A stretch of DNA of 64,000 nt from the NCBI GenBank assembly GCA_031418715.1, contig JANOJL010000045.1, positions 310,001 to 374,000 on the forward strand, in the 5' to 3' direction. This DNA is from JANMDU01 sp031418715 (GTDB lineage Bacteria > Pseudomonadota > Gammaproteobacteria > Burkholderiales > Burkholderiaceae_C). The notes beneath the pieces are model-generated. The model made no database searches and had not been told where the DNA came from. It saw only the letters and a list, made by a program, of their open reading frames with translations. Positions 1-7,979 of this stretch are shown piece by piece; the first letter of the stretch is position 1; each line of letters begins with the position of its first letter. Both the position numbers and the translations under genes were made by a program.

Positions 1-236
1 TCAGGTTCGTCAATGTTGCTGGAGATTTGCATCGCGCGGGAGGTGAGGCCGATTTTGTGGCCGATCACTTGTCTGCCCTGCGCAGCCTTGATCTTCATCC
101 AAGCGCGGTTGATGCTGTAGCCATCGTGCATCGTCAATGCTGGAAAGCGCTTGGAGAAATGCTCGATTTGCGTGCGCGATTGTTCCGCTGTTTCGAGCTC
201 TTGGGCAAGTTGAACGATGGTTTCTTTATCCAACAT
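1..236 (-). CDS. hpaH: 2-oxohept-4-ene-1,7-dioate hydratase HpaH (5' part only)
   Basis: The first 78 or so codons of a protein beginning MLDKETIVQLAQELETAE, followed by a stretch containing MHDGYSINRAWM and VIGHKIGLTS, typical of the HpaH/MhpD hydratase family. HpaH hydrates 2-oxohept-4-ene-1,7-dioate in the cytoplasm during homoprotocatechuate breakdown. The ATG lies 2 bases after the hpaF stop codon, so it is probably co-translated with the rest of the cluster. The gene is cut by the window edge, so the C-terminal metal-binding part cannot be seen. The hpa context separates it from the very similar MhpD/XylJ hydratases. Confidence 0.85.
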   Translation of the reverse strand, partial: MLDKETIVQLAQELETAEQSRTQIEHFSKRFPALTMHDGYSINRAWMKIKAAQGRQVIGHKIGLTSRAMQISSNIDEP

Positions 237-238
237 GG

Positions 239-670
239 TCAAGCCTTTTTGAAGAGCGGATGTAGAGAACTGTGTTTGTCGTCAAAAGCCTCATGGCCTT
301 CATCGACCTGCACCGTCACACCGATATGCTCTGTCTGTATTAAATGCTCAAAATGGCTTTTCGCCGTTATAGATATTGCGTGGCCAGCTATTGATTTAGT
401 AGCATCTGTGCGCCCACGCCCCATGCGCAGATTCATGTACACAAAGCCGTAGTCGCCAGATTTTCCTGCCGCTAATCCTGCCGAGCCACCATCAGCAATC
501 GCAAAATGCGCCGCCGGATACGCCAACACGCGCGTGCCACCTGTGGGAAAGACCTGAGCCCCAAGCTCATCGCGCACCGCGATCATGGTATCTGCCAGCT
601 TGCGGCAAAGCGCCGTCATATCCGTCTTGGCTTCAAGGTTTGGTGTGTAGAGAATCACGAGATGAGGCAT
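239..670 (-). CDS. hpaF: 5-carboxymethyl-2-hydroxymuconate delta-isomerase HpaF
   Basis: 143-residue protein of the tautomerase-like CHMI family (start MPHLVILYTPNLEAKTDM; motifs FPTGGTRVLAYPA, NLRMGRGR, end DDKHSSLHPLF). It isomerises 5-carboxymethyl-2-hydroxymuconate to its 2-oxo form in homoprotocatechuate degradation. The initiator Met precedes the conserved Pro-2. The gene follows hpaD with a 1-base gap (TGA-C-ATG). Residues about 90-112 (ATKSIAGHAISITAKS and on) are encoded by a copy of the dispersed palindromic repeat (339-403), read in frame without a stop. From memory of the family this segment replaces rather than lengthens the usual helix, but only an alignment would settle that. 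A short extra loop near residue 65 also makes the protein a little longer than usual. Confidence 0.88.
   Translation of the reverse strand: MPHLVILYTPNLEAKTDMTALCRKLADTMIAVRDELGAQVFPTGGTRVLAYPAAHFAIADGGSAGLAAGKSGDYGFVYMNLRMGRGRTDATKSIAGHAISITAKSHFEHLIQTEHIGVTVQVDEGHEAFDDKHSSLHPLFKKA
339..403 (-). repeat. Dispersed palindromic element, copy inside hpaF
   Basis: Contains GCCGTTATAGA (362-372) and the imperfect palindrome GCTATTGATTTAGTAGC (387-403), about 15 bases apart, with an AT-rich TTAAATGCTCAAAATGGC tail on the other side. Read in frame as part of HpaF. Confidence 0.85.
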
Positions 671-671
671 G

Positions 672-1541
672 TCAATCTTCTTGGGTTAAAGGCACAACTG
701 GAAAAATCGCATTGATCTGCCCTGTGCCGCTCGATCCGAAATAGGGCGTGACGACTTCTACTTTTTCTTTATAAGCCGCGCCGCCGAGCAAGCCGTAGAG
801 CATAGCGGTATCGTGCATATCGCCTTCGCCCCAGCATTTTTCGGCATACATCGGCAGCATGTCAATCACCGTTGCATGGTCGCCGCGCTCCCAAAGCTCA
901 ACGACGCGAAGGTCGATCTGCTCTAGGAAAGCGTTGTAAGTCTTGAATGCAAATTCAGGCGCTCTACCGTTGTCTGCAAAATGATGCGAGAGACTGCCAC
1001 TGGCAAACACGGCGACTGTGCCCTCGTAGCGCTCTTCAATCGCGCGGCGCACCGCCAAGCCAAAGCGCTCGCTTTCTTTCAGATCATGCCAATCGCACCA
1101 ACCGCTGACGCAGATCACCTTGTAATGCTGATCGCTGTTCATGTAGCGCATGGGCACGAGCGTGCCGTATTCGAGATCAAGTGTCGTATCTGAATGCGCC
1201 CGCGATTTCACACCCATGCCGTTGGCCACATCGGCCATCATGTGGCCGAGTGCAGGGTTGCCAGGATACTCATAGGGCATGTTTTTGATGAAGTGTGGCA
1301 GCTCGTTGCTGGTGTAAATGCCTTTGAAGCGTGGGCCGCAGTTGATGTGGTATTCGCTGTTGACTTGCCAGTGCACATCGAGCACGACGATGGTGTCCAC
1401 ACCTGCTGCTCTGCAACGCTTATCAATTTCTTTGTGGCCAGCAACCGCAGCATCCCGTTTGCCGAAGTTGGGGCCCGGGAATTCGCAGAGGTACATGCTG
1501 GGGACATGGGTGATTTTTGCTGCTAGTGCTAGTTTGCCCAT
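672..1541 (-). CDS. hpaD: 3,4-dihydroxyphenylacetate 2,3-dioxygenase HpaD
   Basis: 289-residue class III (LigB-type) extradiol dioxygenase. It opens the homoprotocatechuate ring to 5-carboxymethyl-2-hydroxymuconate semialdehyde using non-haem Fe(II). Visible family features are the N-terminal THVPSMYLCE, the VLDVHWQVNSEYH segment with candidate metal-ligand histidines, SGSLSHHFADN and the C-terminal GTGQINAIFP. The start at 1541 has GGAG about nine bases upstream. It sits between hpaE (89-base gap) and hpaF (1-base gap), matching the order of pathway steps. This is the standard enzyme for the step; the unrelated VOC-type DHPA dioxygenases are excluded by sequence. Confidence 0.93.
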   Translation of the reverse strand: MGKLALAAKITHVPSMYLCEFPGPNFGKRDAAVAGHKEIDKRCRAAGVDTIVVLDVHWQVNSEYHINCGPRFKGIYTSNELPHFIKNMPYEYPGNPALGHMMADVANGMGVKSRAHSDTTLDLEYGTLVPMRYMNSDQHYKVICVSGWCDWHDLKESERFGLAVRRAIEERYEGTVAVFASGSLSHHFADNGRAPEFAFKTYNAFLEQIDLRVVELWERGDHATVIDMLPMYAEKCWGEGDMHDTAMLYGLLGGAAYKEKVEVVTPYFGSSGTGQINAIFPVVPLTQED

Positions 1542-1630
1542 GTCTGTTTACTCCATGCTCATCGGACGGTTCAATGCGAACGCTTTGGTGATTGCTCCGC
1601 GCACAAGAGGCGGCGGGCGCGAGCCTTCGC

Positions 1631-3103
1631 TCATGTCCCCCAACGCGGAATATGGTGCGAACCCAGCGACACAGAAATATTCTTAGGCTCTAAAAACACT
1701 TCATAGCTCCAAGTACCGCCTTCGCGCCCCGTGCCACTGGCCTTCGTGCCGCCGAAAGGCTGCCGCAAATCCCGCACATTTTGGCTGTTCACAAAACACA
1801 TGCCGGCCTCGATCTGCGCAGCCACGCGATGCGCGCGGCCAATGTTTTCTGTCCACACATAGCTAGAGAGGCCATATTGCGTGTCGTTCGCAATAAATAC
1901 CGCATCCGCTTCGTCTTTAAAAGGAATCAAGCAAGCCACCGGGCCGAAGATTTCGTCTTGCGCGATTTTCATGCGGTTATCGACATCGGCAAACACTGTG
2001 GGCCAAACGTAATTGCCTTTTTGCACACGCACAGGTAGCTCGGCTGCATAACTCGGTCGGTCAATTCCGCCGCACAAAAGAGAAGCGCCATCTTTCGATC
2101 CCAATTCAATATAGCTTCGCACTTTTGCCAAATGCGCTTGCGAAATCATTGGCCCCACAATGGTTTTCTCATCGAGCGGGTCGCCGACCGTGATGCGCAT
2201 GGCTCGTTCTGCGAACTTCGCAGCGAAGTCTGCATAAATACTTTGCTGCACCAAGATGCGGCTGCCCGCCGTGCAGCGCTCGCCGTTGTTCGAGAAAATC
2301 ATGAAGATCGCTGCATCCAGCGCACGATCTAAATCCGCATCTTCAAAAATCACAAACGGTGATTTGCCGCCCAGCTCCATGCTGAATTTTTTCAAACCTG
2401 CGGCTTGCACGATGCGGTTGCCTGTGGCCGTTGAGCCTGTGAACGAAATCGCTCGCACATCAGGGTGTGCACACAGCGGTTCGCCCGCATCTTTTCCAGT
2501 GCCATGCACGATATTGAGCACGCCTGGCGGAATACCTGCCTCAAGTGCCAGTTGACCCAAGCGCGAAGCACTCATCGGCGAGAGTTCGCTCATTTTCAAA
2601 ACTGCTGTGTTGCCAAAAGCGAGACAAGGTGCAACCTTCCAAGTCGCCGTCATGAATGGCACATTCCAAGGGGAGATCAGCGCACACACGCCCGCGGGGT
2701 GAAACAGCGTGTAATTCAAATGCGTCGGCGTGGGATACGTGTGGCCATCCACACGTGTACACATCTCGGCGAAATAATAAAAATTATCTGCCGCACGCGG
2801 AATGAGTTGCTTAGCCGTTTGCGAGATCACTTGGCCGCAATCATTCGTCTCCGTCAAGGCAATTTCGGGCACATGCACCGCAATCAAATCCCCCAGTCTT
2901 CGAATCAGCTTGGCGCGCTCAGGTGCGGGCATGCCCGCCCACTTGGGGAAAGCGTCTTTGGCTGCTTGTACGGCAGCATTGACTTCTGCCTCACCGCCAG
3001 CAGCCACTTCGGCCAACACCTCTTGCGTCGCGGGATTGATGGAATACAGCTGCGATGTGCTGGCAACAGACTTGCCGTTGATCAAATGCTCAAGTACTTT
3101 CAA
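1631..3103 (-). CDS. hpaE: 5-carboxymethyl-2-hydroxymuconate semialdehyde dehydrogenase HpaE
   Basis: NAD-dependent aldehyde dehydrogenase, 490 residues from the chosen start, which oxidises the ring-cleavage semialdehyde to 5-carboxymethyl-2-hydroxymuconate. Visible motifs: FTGSTATGNRI (NAD binding), MELGGKSPFVI with the general-base Glu, and NNGERCTAGSR with the catalytic Cys. The start is a TTG at 3103 (LKVLEHLINGK), preceded by GGAGAACACGA and overlapping the end of hpaG2 by 14 bases. The longer upstream frame reads through hpaG2 and starts with low-complexity Trp-rich sequence unlike the family, so it was rejected. Hpa context makes the substrate assignment firm. Confidence 0.92.
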   Translation of the reverse strand: MKVLEHLINGKSVASTSQLYSINPATQEVLAEVAAGGEAEVNAAVQAAKDAFPKWAGMPAPERAKLIRRLGDLIAVHVPEIALTETNDCGQVISQTAKQLIPRAADNFYYFAEMCTRVDGHTYPTPTHLNYTLFHPAGVCALISPWNVPFMTATWKVAPCLAFGNTAVLKMSELSPMSASRLGQLALEAGIPPGVLNIVHGTGKDAGEPLCAHPDVRAISFTGSTATGNRIVQAAGLKKFSMELGGKSPFVIFEDADLDRALDAAIFMIFSNNGERCTAGSRILVQQSIYADFAAKFAERAMRITVGDPLDEKTIVGPMISQAHLAKVRSYIELGSKDGASLLCGGIDRPSYAAELPVRVQKGNYVWPTVFADVDNRMKIAQDEIFGPVACLIPFKDEADAVFIANDTQYGLSSYVWTENIGRAHRVAAQIEAGMCFVNSQNVRDLRQPFGGTKASGTGREGGTWSYEVFLEPKNISVSLGSHHIPRWGT

Positions 3104-3842
3104 TCGTGTTCTCCAAAATACCAAGGCCTTCAATTTCACATTCCACCACAGAGCCCACCGGGCAATCCACCACGCCATCTGGCGTGCCGGTGAGGATCAC
3201 GTCGCCGGGTAGCAGGGTCATGAAACTGCTGAAATATTCGATGAGCTGGGGGATGCTGAAAATCATGTTGCGAGTGTTGCCACGCTGGGTGATTTGGCCG
3301 TTCACACGCGTTTGTAGGGCCAGGTTCATCGGGTCAGGCACGTCAGTGGCATCCAGCAGCCACGGGCCGATCGGCGTGCAGGTGGGGCGGCCTTTGACTT
3401 TGAGATTGGGTCGATACCAGTTCTCTAAATAATCGCGAATCGCGTAATCGTTGGCAATGCTGTAGCCTTGAATAAAGTCATAGGCATCGCTTTGCTTGAC
3501 TTGTTTTGCGGGTTTACCGATGACCACAGCCAGCTCGCATTCGTAATGCATGAACTGCGCGTCAGCCGGGCGCTGCGTGAATTGCTGGTGGCCAATCAGC
3601 GAGCTTTGGCCTTTGAGGAAGGCGAGTGGCTCGTCGGGTGGTTTGAAGGCGAGTTCTTTGGCGTGATCGGAATAATTCAGGCCAAGGCAGAAGATGGTGC
3701 GGGCTCGCGCGATGGGCGTGAGCGGTGGCAACCAAGTGGCAGCATCTAAAGCGAGTTGCTTTCCATCATCAAGCAAGAGCTTGCCATCGGATTCGATCGC
3801 ATGATGCTGCGCGCCTTGAAAGAGAATCTGTGCGTGTTTCAT
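3090..3842 (-). CDS. hpaG2: HPA isomerase/decarboxylase, C-terminal-type subunit HpaG2
   Basis: 250-residue fumarylacetoacetate-hydrolase-fold protein. Motifs: FCLGLNYSDHAKEL, FMHYECELAVVIGK (metal-binding E-x-E region), YSIANDYAIRDYLENWYRPN, GDVILTGTPDGV. It corresponds to the half of the enterobacterial bifunctional HpaG that works with the other half in decarboxylation of 5-oxopent-3-ene-1,2,5-tricarboxylate and isomerisation of the product. As in many betaproteobacteria the two halves are separate genes. Its start overlaps hpaG1 by four bases (ATGA), and its own end overlaps hpaE. Confidence 0.88.
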   Translation of the reverse strand: MKHAQILFQGAQHHAIESDGKLLLDDGKQLALDAATWLPPLTPIARARTIFCLGLNYSDHAKELAFKPPDEPLAFLKGQSSLIGHQQFTQRPADAQFMHYECELAVVIGKPAKQVKQSDAYDFIQGYSIANDYAIRDYLENWYRPNLKVKGRPTCTPIGPWLLDATDVPDPMNLALQTRVNGQITQRGNTRNMIFSIPQLIEYFSSFMTLLPGDVILTGTPDGVVDCPVGSVVECEIEGLGILENTIEST

Positions 3843-4522
3843 ACGGCCACCTCCAGCGTGGTGCGCGTGCTACTCAAGCCTTCGCATCGCACCTCCACCA
3901 CATCACCCGCACCCACCAGCGGCGCATCAGGCGGGCAGCCCATCATGAAGACATCGCCCGCTTCAAACGCTATGAACTCATTCACGGCTTGCAATTGCGC
4001 TAACGCCGTGCAAATCCAATCAGCACTGTTGTAACGATGCAAGAGCTGGCCGTTGACCCAGGTTTGAATATCGAGCGAGTTCAGATCAGCCCATTGCGTC
4101 AACGCATGGCTCTCTGCGGGCAATGCGAGCGAGCCGTCGAGGCAGTTGAATTTCACGGGTGGGCGGTAGAAGCTGCTGTGCGGCAGAGAAAAGTCGGTGA
4201 ACAAGGCGAAGGTTATATCAATATTTGCTATTAAATCAATAGCATATTGCGCAATTTTTATAACGGCTAGTGGCTGATGTTGTTTAAATATGAGACCTAA
4301 GCAGGCTCTGGCGAGCAGTTGGGCATCAGGCGTTGGCAAGGGCAGTGAGCCACCCCATGGGTTGAATGTGTTGCTGGGTTTGATGTACAGTACGGGCGCT
4401 TTTGGCGGCGCAAGATAAGGCTTAGCCTGCATGACTTCACTTAACACAGCATGCTCGACGCGATGATGCATCAGGCTGCCATAGACGGTGCGCAGTTGGC
4501 TGAGGTTGAGCGGTGTGGTCAC
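3839..4522 (-). CDS. hpaG1: HPA isomerase/decarboxylase, N-terminal-type subunit HpaG1
   Basis: 227-residue FAH-fold protein related to the N-terminal half of HpaG: N-terminal YGSLMHHRVEHAVL, then LYIKPSNTFNPWGG, SLPHSSFYRPPVKFN, and the C-terminal GDVFMMGCPPDAPLVGAGD. It partners HpaG2 in the decarboxylation/isomerisation steps. The region around residues 88-115 (AVIKIAQYAIDLIAN) comes from a copy of the dispersed repeat (4227-4290) read in frame. In relatives I recall a GRTA-type segment with acidic residues at this position, so the insert may have displaced or lengthened a surface element near the active site. Overlaps the preceding gene by four bases. Confidence 0.85.
   Translation of the reverse strand: MTTPLNLSQLRTVYGSLMHHRVEHAVLSEVMQAKPYLAPPKAPVLYIKPSNTFNPWGGSLPLPTPDAQLLARACLGLIFKQHQPLAVIKIAQYAIDLIANIDITFALFTDFSLPHSSFYRPPVKFNCLDGSLALPAESHALTQWADLNSLDIQTWVNGQLLHRYNSADWICTALAQLQAVNEFIAFEAGDVFMMGCPPDAPLVGAGDVVEVRCEGLSSTRTTLEVAV
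4227..4290 (+). repeat. Dispersed palindromic element, copy inside hpaG1
   Basis: GCTATTAAATCAATAGC palindrome (4227-4243), then TTTTTATAACGGCTAGTGGC, then an AT-rich end with TTTAAAT. One of the best-preserved copies; translated in frame on the minus strand. Confidence 0.88.
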
Positions 4523-5298
4523 GCTGTTGTGTCTCCAGCGCCATCATAGAGCCAAGCGCGCAGCTTTGACGCCAACGCATCAGAAGGCATTTGCGCGAAT
4601 TGCCACACCTGCTCTTGCGCCAACACATGGATACCCTTTGGCGCGAGTTGTAGCAGGATATCAACCAGCTCAGCGAGTCGGGTGGGTCTGACGGGTTGCT
4701 CGCTGCTTGGCACCATGAAGCTAAAGATACTCAACATCCATTGCGCGAGCTTTTCCAGCGGATGCGTTTTGTTCAAGGCCATGGGCTTTTGCGCACTACG
4801 AACAATGATGAGGCGTTCAAAACCAAGAGCGGCCATCGCTTGTTCGTCCAGCGAAGCCAAGCCGTGCTTGAGCGATTCAGGCAAACTGCCTTGCACATGC
4901 GGCAACACAATGGCCAGCGTCTGCACGCCACCGCTTTTGAGCCACTCTGCGAGGGAAGACAACTCTTCAGGCAAAGGTGTCCAGAGCGCCCGTTCCCGCT
5001 CGTAATACATGCGTGGCGGTTCAAACATGATCACAGCAACATCGCTGCGCTGCACAGGCTGCGACCATGCGGCGATCTCCCCTGACACCAAATGCAAGCT
5101 CACCATGCGCATGCCTTGCCCCATCGGCTCTCGAGCGAGCACTTGAGTGTGTGCAAAGCGGTGGGTGCCCACGAGGCGCTGCATCACCGCATTGCCGAGA
5201 GCGCCTGTGGCACCTGCGATCAGCAAATCGGTCTGAGATTTCATCACGGGTAGCGAGAGGTTCAGCGCCGAGAGGGCTTGAGATGGTGAAACTGGCAT
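4519..5298 (-). CDS. NAD(P)-binding Rossmann-fold protein of unknown role leading the hpa cluster
   Basis: 259 residues. A Rossmann nucleotide-binding start is visible as LLIAGATGALGNAVMQRL at about residues 26-43, as in NmrA/atypical short-chain reductases. The rest (VAVIMFEPPRMYYERERALW, HVQGSLPESLKHGLASLDEQAM, RPTRLAELVD) fits HSCARG/epimerase-like oxidoreductases without a recognisable YxxxK catalytic motif. It overlaps hpaG1 by four bases and is the first gene of the hpa transcript, so a link to homoprotocatechuate metabolism is inferred. A second start at MKSQTDLLIAG (5244) would remove an unconserved 18-residue leader. I cannot assign a substrate. Confidence 0.65.
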   Translation of the reverse strand: MPVSPSQALSALNLSLPVMKSQTDLLIAGATGALGNAVMQRLVGTHRFAHTQVLAREPMGQGMRMVSLHLVSGEIAAWSQPVQRSDVAVIMFEPPRMYYERERALWTPLPEELSSLAEWLKSGGVQTLAIVLPHVQGSLPESLKHGLASLDEQAMAALGFERLIIVRSAQKPMALNKTHPLEKLAQWMLSIFSFMVPSSEQPVRPTRLAELVDILLQLAPKGIHVLAQEQVWQFAQMPSDALASKLRAWLYDGAGDTTA

Positions 5299-5340
5299 CC
5301 ATCTATGCTACCGTTCAGTCTTGCTTTCAAAGGATAAATC

Positions 5341-5934
5341 ATGAAGAAAATTTTTCTCTCAGCTTTGCTTGCAGCCAGCGCCCTGCTCACGGGCTGCGGC
5401 TACAACGATTTCCAGCGCTTAGACGAACAATCCAAAGCAGCTTGGAGCGAAGTGCTGAATCAATACCAGCGCCGCGCTGATTTGATTCCCAATATCGTCA
5501 ACACTGTCAAAGGCGAAGCGGGCTTTGAGCAAGACACGCTCGTCAAGGTGATCGAGGCGCGTTCCAAAGCCACCAGCATCCAAATGACGCCAGAGATGCT
5601 GAACAACCCCGAAGCCATGAAGAAATTCCAAGCCGCGCAGGGCGAAATTGGCTCAGCGCTTTCTCGCCTCTTGGTCGTCACAGAAAATTACCCCAACTTG
5701 AAAGCCAACCAAGGTTTTCAAGACCTACGCGTTCAGCTCGAAGGCACAGAAAACCGCATCACCGTCGCTCGCAACCGCTATATCAAAACGATTGAGGAAT
5801 ACAACGTGCTCGCCCGCAGCTTCCCGAGCAACTTGACGGCCATGGTCTTCAGCTACGCACCCAAAGCTGGCTTCACTGTGGCCAACGAAGCGCAGATTGC
5901 TGTGCCGCCGACTGTTGACTTCACAAAGAAGTAA
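5341..5934 (+). CDS. LemA family lipoprotein
   Basis: 197 residues with a lipoprotein signal peptide ending LLTGC at Cys-19. The LemA core follows: YNDFQRLDEQSKAAWSEV, NQYQRRADLIPNIVNTVKG, IEARSKATS, and RNRYIKTIEEYNVLARSFPSN near the end. LemA proteins are helical and membrane-associated, of poorly defined function, and very often encoded just before TPM-domain proteins, as here. AAAGGA seven bases before the ATG is a good ribosome site. It diverges from the hpa cluster with only 42 bases between starts, so the two promoters must lie in or overlap the coding ends. Confidence 0.92.
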   Translation: MKKIFLSALLAASALLTGCGYNDFQRLDEQSKAAWSEVLNQYQRRADLIPNIVNTVKGEAGFEQDTLVKVIEARSKATSIQMTPEMLNNPEAMKKFQAAQGEIGSALSRLLVVTENYPNLKANQGFQDLRVQLEGTENRITVARNRYIKTIEEYNVLARSFPSNLTAMVFSYAPKAGFTVANEAQIAVPPTVDFTKK

Positions 5935-5935
5935 T

Positions 5936-6010
5936 TTTTAAGCTAAATCGGTAGTTAGCCGTTATAGAATCTGCGCAAAGTGCTCCTCAATTGATAGCAA
6001 TTAAATTGAT
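5936..6010 (-). repeat. Dispersed palindromic element between lemA and the first TPM gene
   Basis: TTTTTAAGC, TTAGCCGTTATAGAATC and the AT-rich TTGATAGCAATTAAATTGATC in the element's order. It overlaps the likely start of the downstream gene: the only early in-frame start candidates (TTG at 5991 and 6006) lie inside it. Confidence 0.75.
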
Positions 6011-6887
6011 CTGTCGCACTTGGCTTGCCGCCCTGATGCTGGCATGCGTGACGCTTTTGCCTCGCTTGGCCATAGCGCAGCAAGATGTGCCCGCACTCAC
6101 AGGCCGCGTGGTGGATACAGCGCAAATTCTCTCCGTAGGTGAAGCGGGAAGTATCGAGACGCAACTTGCTCGAATCGAGCAAACGCGCGGCTCGCAGATC
6201 GTCGTGCTGCTGGTGAACACGACTGCGCCTGAAGACATTGCCAGCTATGCCAATCGTGTGGCCAATGACTGGAAGATCGGTCGGCGCGATGTGGGCGATG
6301 GTGTGCTCATCATCATCGCCAAAGAAGACCGCAAACTGCGCATTGAAGTGGCCAAAAGCTTAGAAGGCGCCATTCCCGATCTCGCGGCCAAGCAAATCAT
6401 CAGCAACGCGCTCGCACCGCCGCTGCGCCAAGGCCAGTATGCGCTAGGCATAGAAGCTGCGATTGAGCAACTGGACAAACGCATCGGTGCAGAAAATCTG
6501 CCTACGCCTGATGCACAAGGCGGCTTCAATCCCCAAAAACTCGGCTTTGAGTGGATGGATTTTTTCATCTTCTTGTTTTTTGCCGTACCGATCGGCGGCG
6601 CGATTGCCAAAGGCATTTTCGGCAACAAGCTCGGCTCGCTCGTCACTGGCGGCGCAGTGGGCGGCATCGCATTTTTCGTCACCGCCAGCATGATTATTGC
6701 TGGTGTCGCCTTCTTCGCGGCCTTGCTCTTCACCCTGATTTCCAGCTTTGGCCGAAGCGTCACCGGACGACGCGGGCATTCGCGCGGCTATGACAGCGGC
6801 GGCTGGTCGTCCGGCTCAGGTGGCGGAGGCTTTAGCTCCGGTGGCGGCGGAGATTTCGGCGGCGGCGGCGCGAGTGGAGATTTTTGA
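5991..6887 (+). CDS. TPM-domain membrane protein (YgcG/Psb32 type)
   Basis: 298 residues from a TTG start inside the repeat. A signal peptide (WLAALMLACVTLLPRLAIAQQ) is followed by a TPM domain at about 25-150 (RVVDTAQILSVGEAGSIETQL, SQIVVLLVNTT, GDGVLIIIAKEDRKLRIEVAKSLEGAIPD). A hydrophobic region follows at 185-255 (probably two or three membrane spans), and the tail is very Gly/Ser-rich with an FGGGGASGDF end. Family members are envelope proteins, typically paired with LemA; no enzymatic function is proven for bacterial members. The start codon is uncertain because the repeat replaced the usual leader; an ATG at about 6036 would shorten the signal peptide. Confidence 0.85.
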   Translation: MIAIKLICRTWLAALMLACVTLLPRLAIAQQDVPALTGRVVDTAQILSVGEAGSIETQLARIEQTRGSQIVVLLVNTTAPEDIASYANRVANDWKIGRRDVGDGVLIIIAKEDRKLRIEVAKSLEGAIPDLAAKQIISNALAPPLRQGQYALGIEAAIEQLDKRIGAENLPTPDAQGGFNPQKLGFEWMDFFIFLFFAVPIGGAIAKGIFGNKLGSLVTGGAVGGIAFFVTASMIIAGVAFFAALLFTLISSFGRSVTGRRGHSRGYDSGGWSSGSGGGGFSSGGGGDFGGGGASGDF

Positions 6888-6888
6888 T

Positions 6889-7413
6889 ATGCAGCAACGC
6901 AACTTCTTCACCAAACTCAAACGTATCTGGAAACACCGCTGGATGGATGAGCGCGATGTACGAGCCGCCGTGCCGCCCGACCTACTCACGCAACTAGCAC
7001 GCTTCACGCAAGCCAGCGAAGCACGCCACAGCGGCGAAATCCGCATCTGTATTGAAGCGGGCTTGCCCATGAGCTACCTCTGGCGCGATGCCACTCCCCG
7101 AGAGCGCGCCATCGCCATGTTCGGCAAACTGCGCGTATGGGATACACAGCACAACAACGGCGTATTAATCTACCTCCTGCTCGCCGAACGCGCTATAGAA
7201 ATAGTAGCTGACCGCGCAATATCTATGCCGGCAAACAGCACTTTTTGGCAAGAAACTGTCGCTAAATTAAGCGATCACTTAAAGCGCGGCGATTACGAGC
7301 GCGGCCTCACGCAAGCGATGGAAGAAATCTCCGCGCTGCTGGTGCAACACTTTCCCATCGATCCCAACGCCGTCAATCCGAATGAACTGAGCAACCGGCC
7401 GGATGTGCGGTAG
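6889..7413 (+). CDS. Second TPM-domain protein, probably cytoplasmic
   Basis: 174 residues from the ATG at 6889, one base after the previous stop. TPM features: RFTQASEARHSGEIRICIEAGL, RERAIAMFGKLRVWDTQHNNGVLIYLLLAERAIEIVAD, then the C-terminal HLKRGDYERGLTQAMEEISALL. No signal peptide or membrane span. LemA, a secreted TPM protein and this small TPM protein form a recurrent three-gene set in betaproteobacteria. A longer upstream frame exists but lies within the Gly-rich tail of the preceding gene and is a shadow. A degenerate repeat-like segment (7192-7239) coincides with the family's own RxVEIVADR motif. Confidence 0.87.
   Translation: MQQRNFFTKLKRIWKHRWMDERDVRAAVPPDLLTQLARFTQASEARHSGEIRICIEAGLPMSYLWRDATPRERAIAMFGKLRVWDTQHNNGVLIYLLLAERAIEIVADRAISMPANSTFWQETVAKLSDHLKRGDYERGLTQAMEEISALLVQHFPIDPNAVNPNELSNRPDVR
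7192..7239 (+). repeat. Possible degenerate dispersed element inside the TPM gene
   Basis: GCTATAGAAATAGTAGCTGACC, then GCGCAATATCTATGCCGGCAAA, resembles the hpaF copy base for base over about 45 positions. However, the encoded EIVAD is also a normal family motif, so part of the match may be coincidence. Confidence 0.4.
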
Positions 7414-7422
7414 CAATTCAGC

Positions 7423-7977
7423 TTACTGCTGAGCTTGGCGTTCAAAATAGCGCTCGTAAACCTTGATATAGTTTGTGCTAACTTGGCAGCAGGTTATGTC
7501 CTTGAACATGATTTTCTCGGCATGCTGAGTCCAGTCCGCCGCGCCTGAGAAAAAGCGCGCTTGAACACCAAGCTTGGTGACTTTAAGAACTTTACCAATG
7601 AAAAAATTCATTTCTTCACCAGCTTCAGATTCGATGACCATCAGTTCATTTTCGATCAACAGCTGAGAAATCGCAGATTTCCAGTTTCCCAGATCAAGCT
7701 TTTTTTCAAACAGCACCTTCGCTAGCAAGCCCTCTTGATCAAGCAGTTTTTTCTGGAATTTATTTGTCGCAGAGTTTTTTACATCGGTGATGTCAGCAAC
7801 TCTCAGTACCATCAAGCCATCTAGGTTGAAGTCGTAAACGTACTGAATCGCGACCAGCTCATCTGAGTGTCCTAGTACAAAGCCCTGAATGCTGTTCAGG
7901 TCTATCTCACTTCTTCGGATGGAGACAAGGTTCTTCTGCTTCTGATGCTTAGCAAGCTTATTCATTACAGTTGCCAT
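7423..7977 (-). CDS. Conserved-looking protein of unknown function
   Basis: 184 residues, not recognised. A charged start (NKLAKHQKQKNLVSIRRSEIDL) leads into a beta-rich core with GFVLGHSDELVAIQYVYDFNLDGLMVLRVADITDV and FFIGKVLKVTKLGVQARFFSGAADW, plus a final VSTNYIKVYERYFERQ. The pattern suggests two related beta-barrel halves. No signal peptide or membrane span. The coding sequence looks more AT-rich than its neighbours. It starts at the stop of the M48 protease gene (TAG/GTG/ATG overlap), so it is probably the second gene of that transcript. Starts at 7980 (GTG) and 7965 (ATG) are alternatives. Confidence 0.7.
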   Translation of the reverse strand: MATVMNKLAKHQKQKNLVSIRRSEIDLNSIQGFVLGHSDELVAIQYVYDFNLDGLMVLRVADITDVKNSATNKFQKKLLDQEGLLAKVLFEKKLDLGNWKSAISQLLIENELMVIESEAGEEMNFFIGKVLKVTKLGVQARFFSGAADWTQHAEKIMFKDITCCQVSTNYIKVYERYFERQAQQ

Positions 7978-7979
7978 CA

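Noticed and set aside
2465..3193. 242-codon plus-strand open frame
   Set aside because: Antisense to hpaE; no recognisable protein features.
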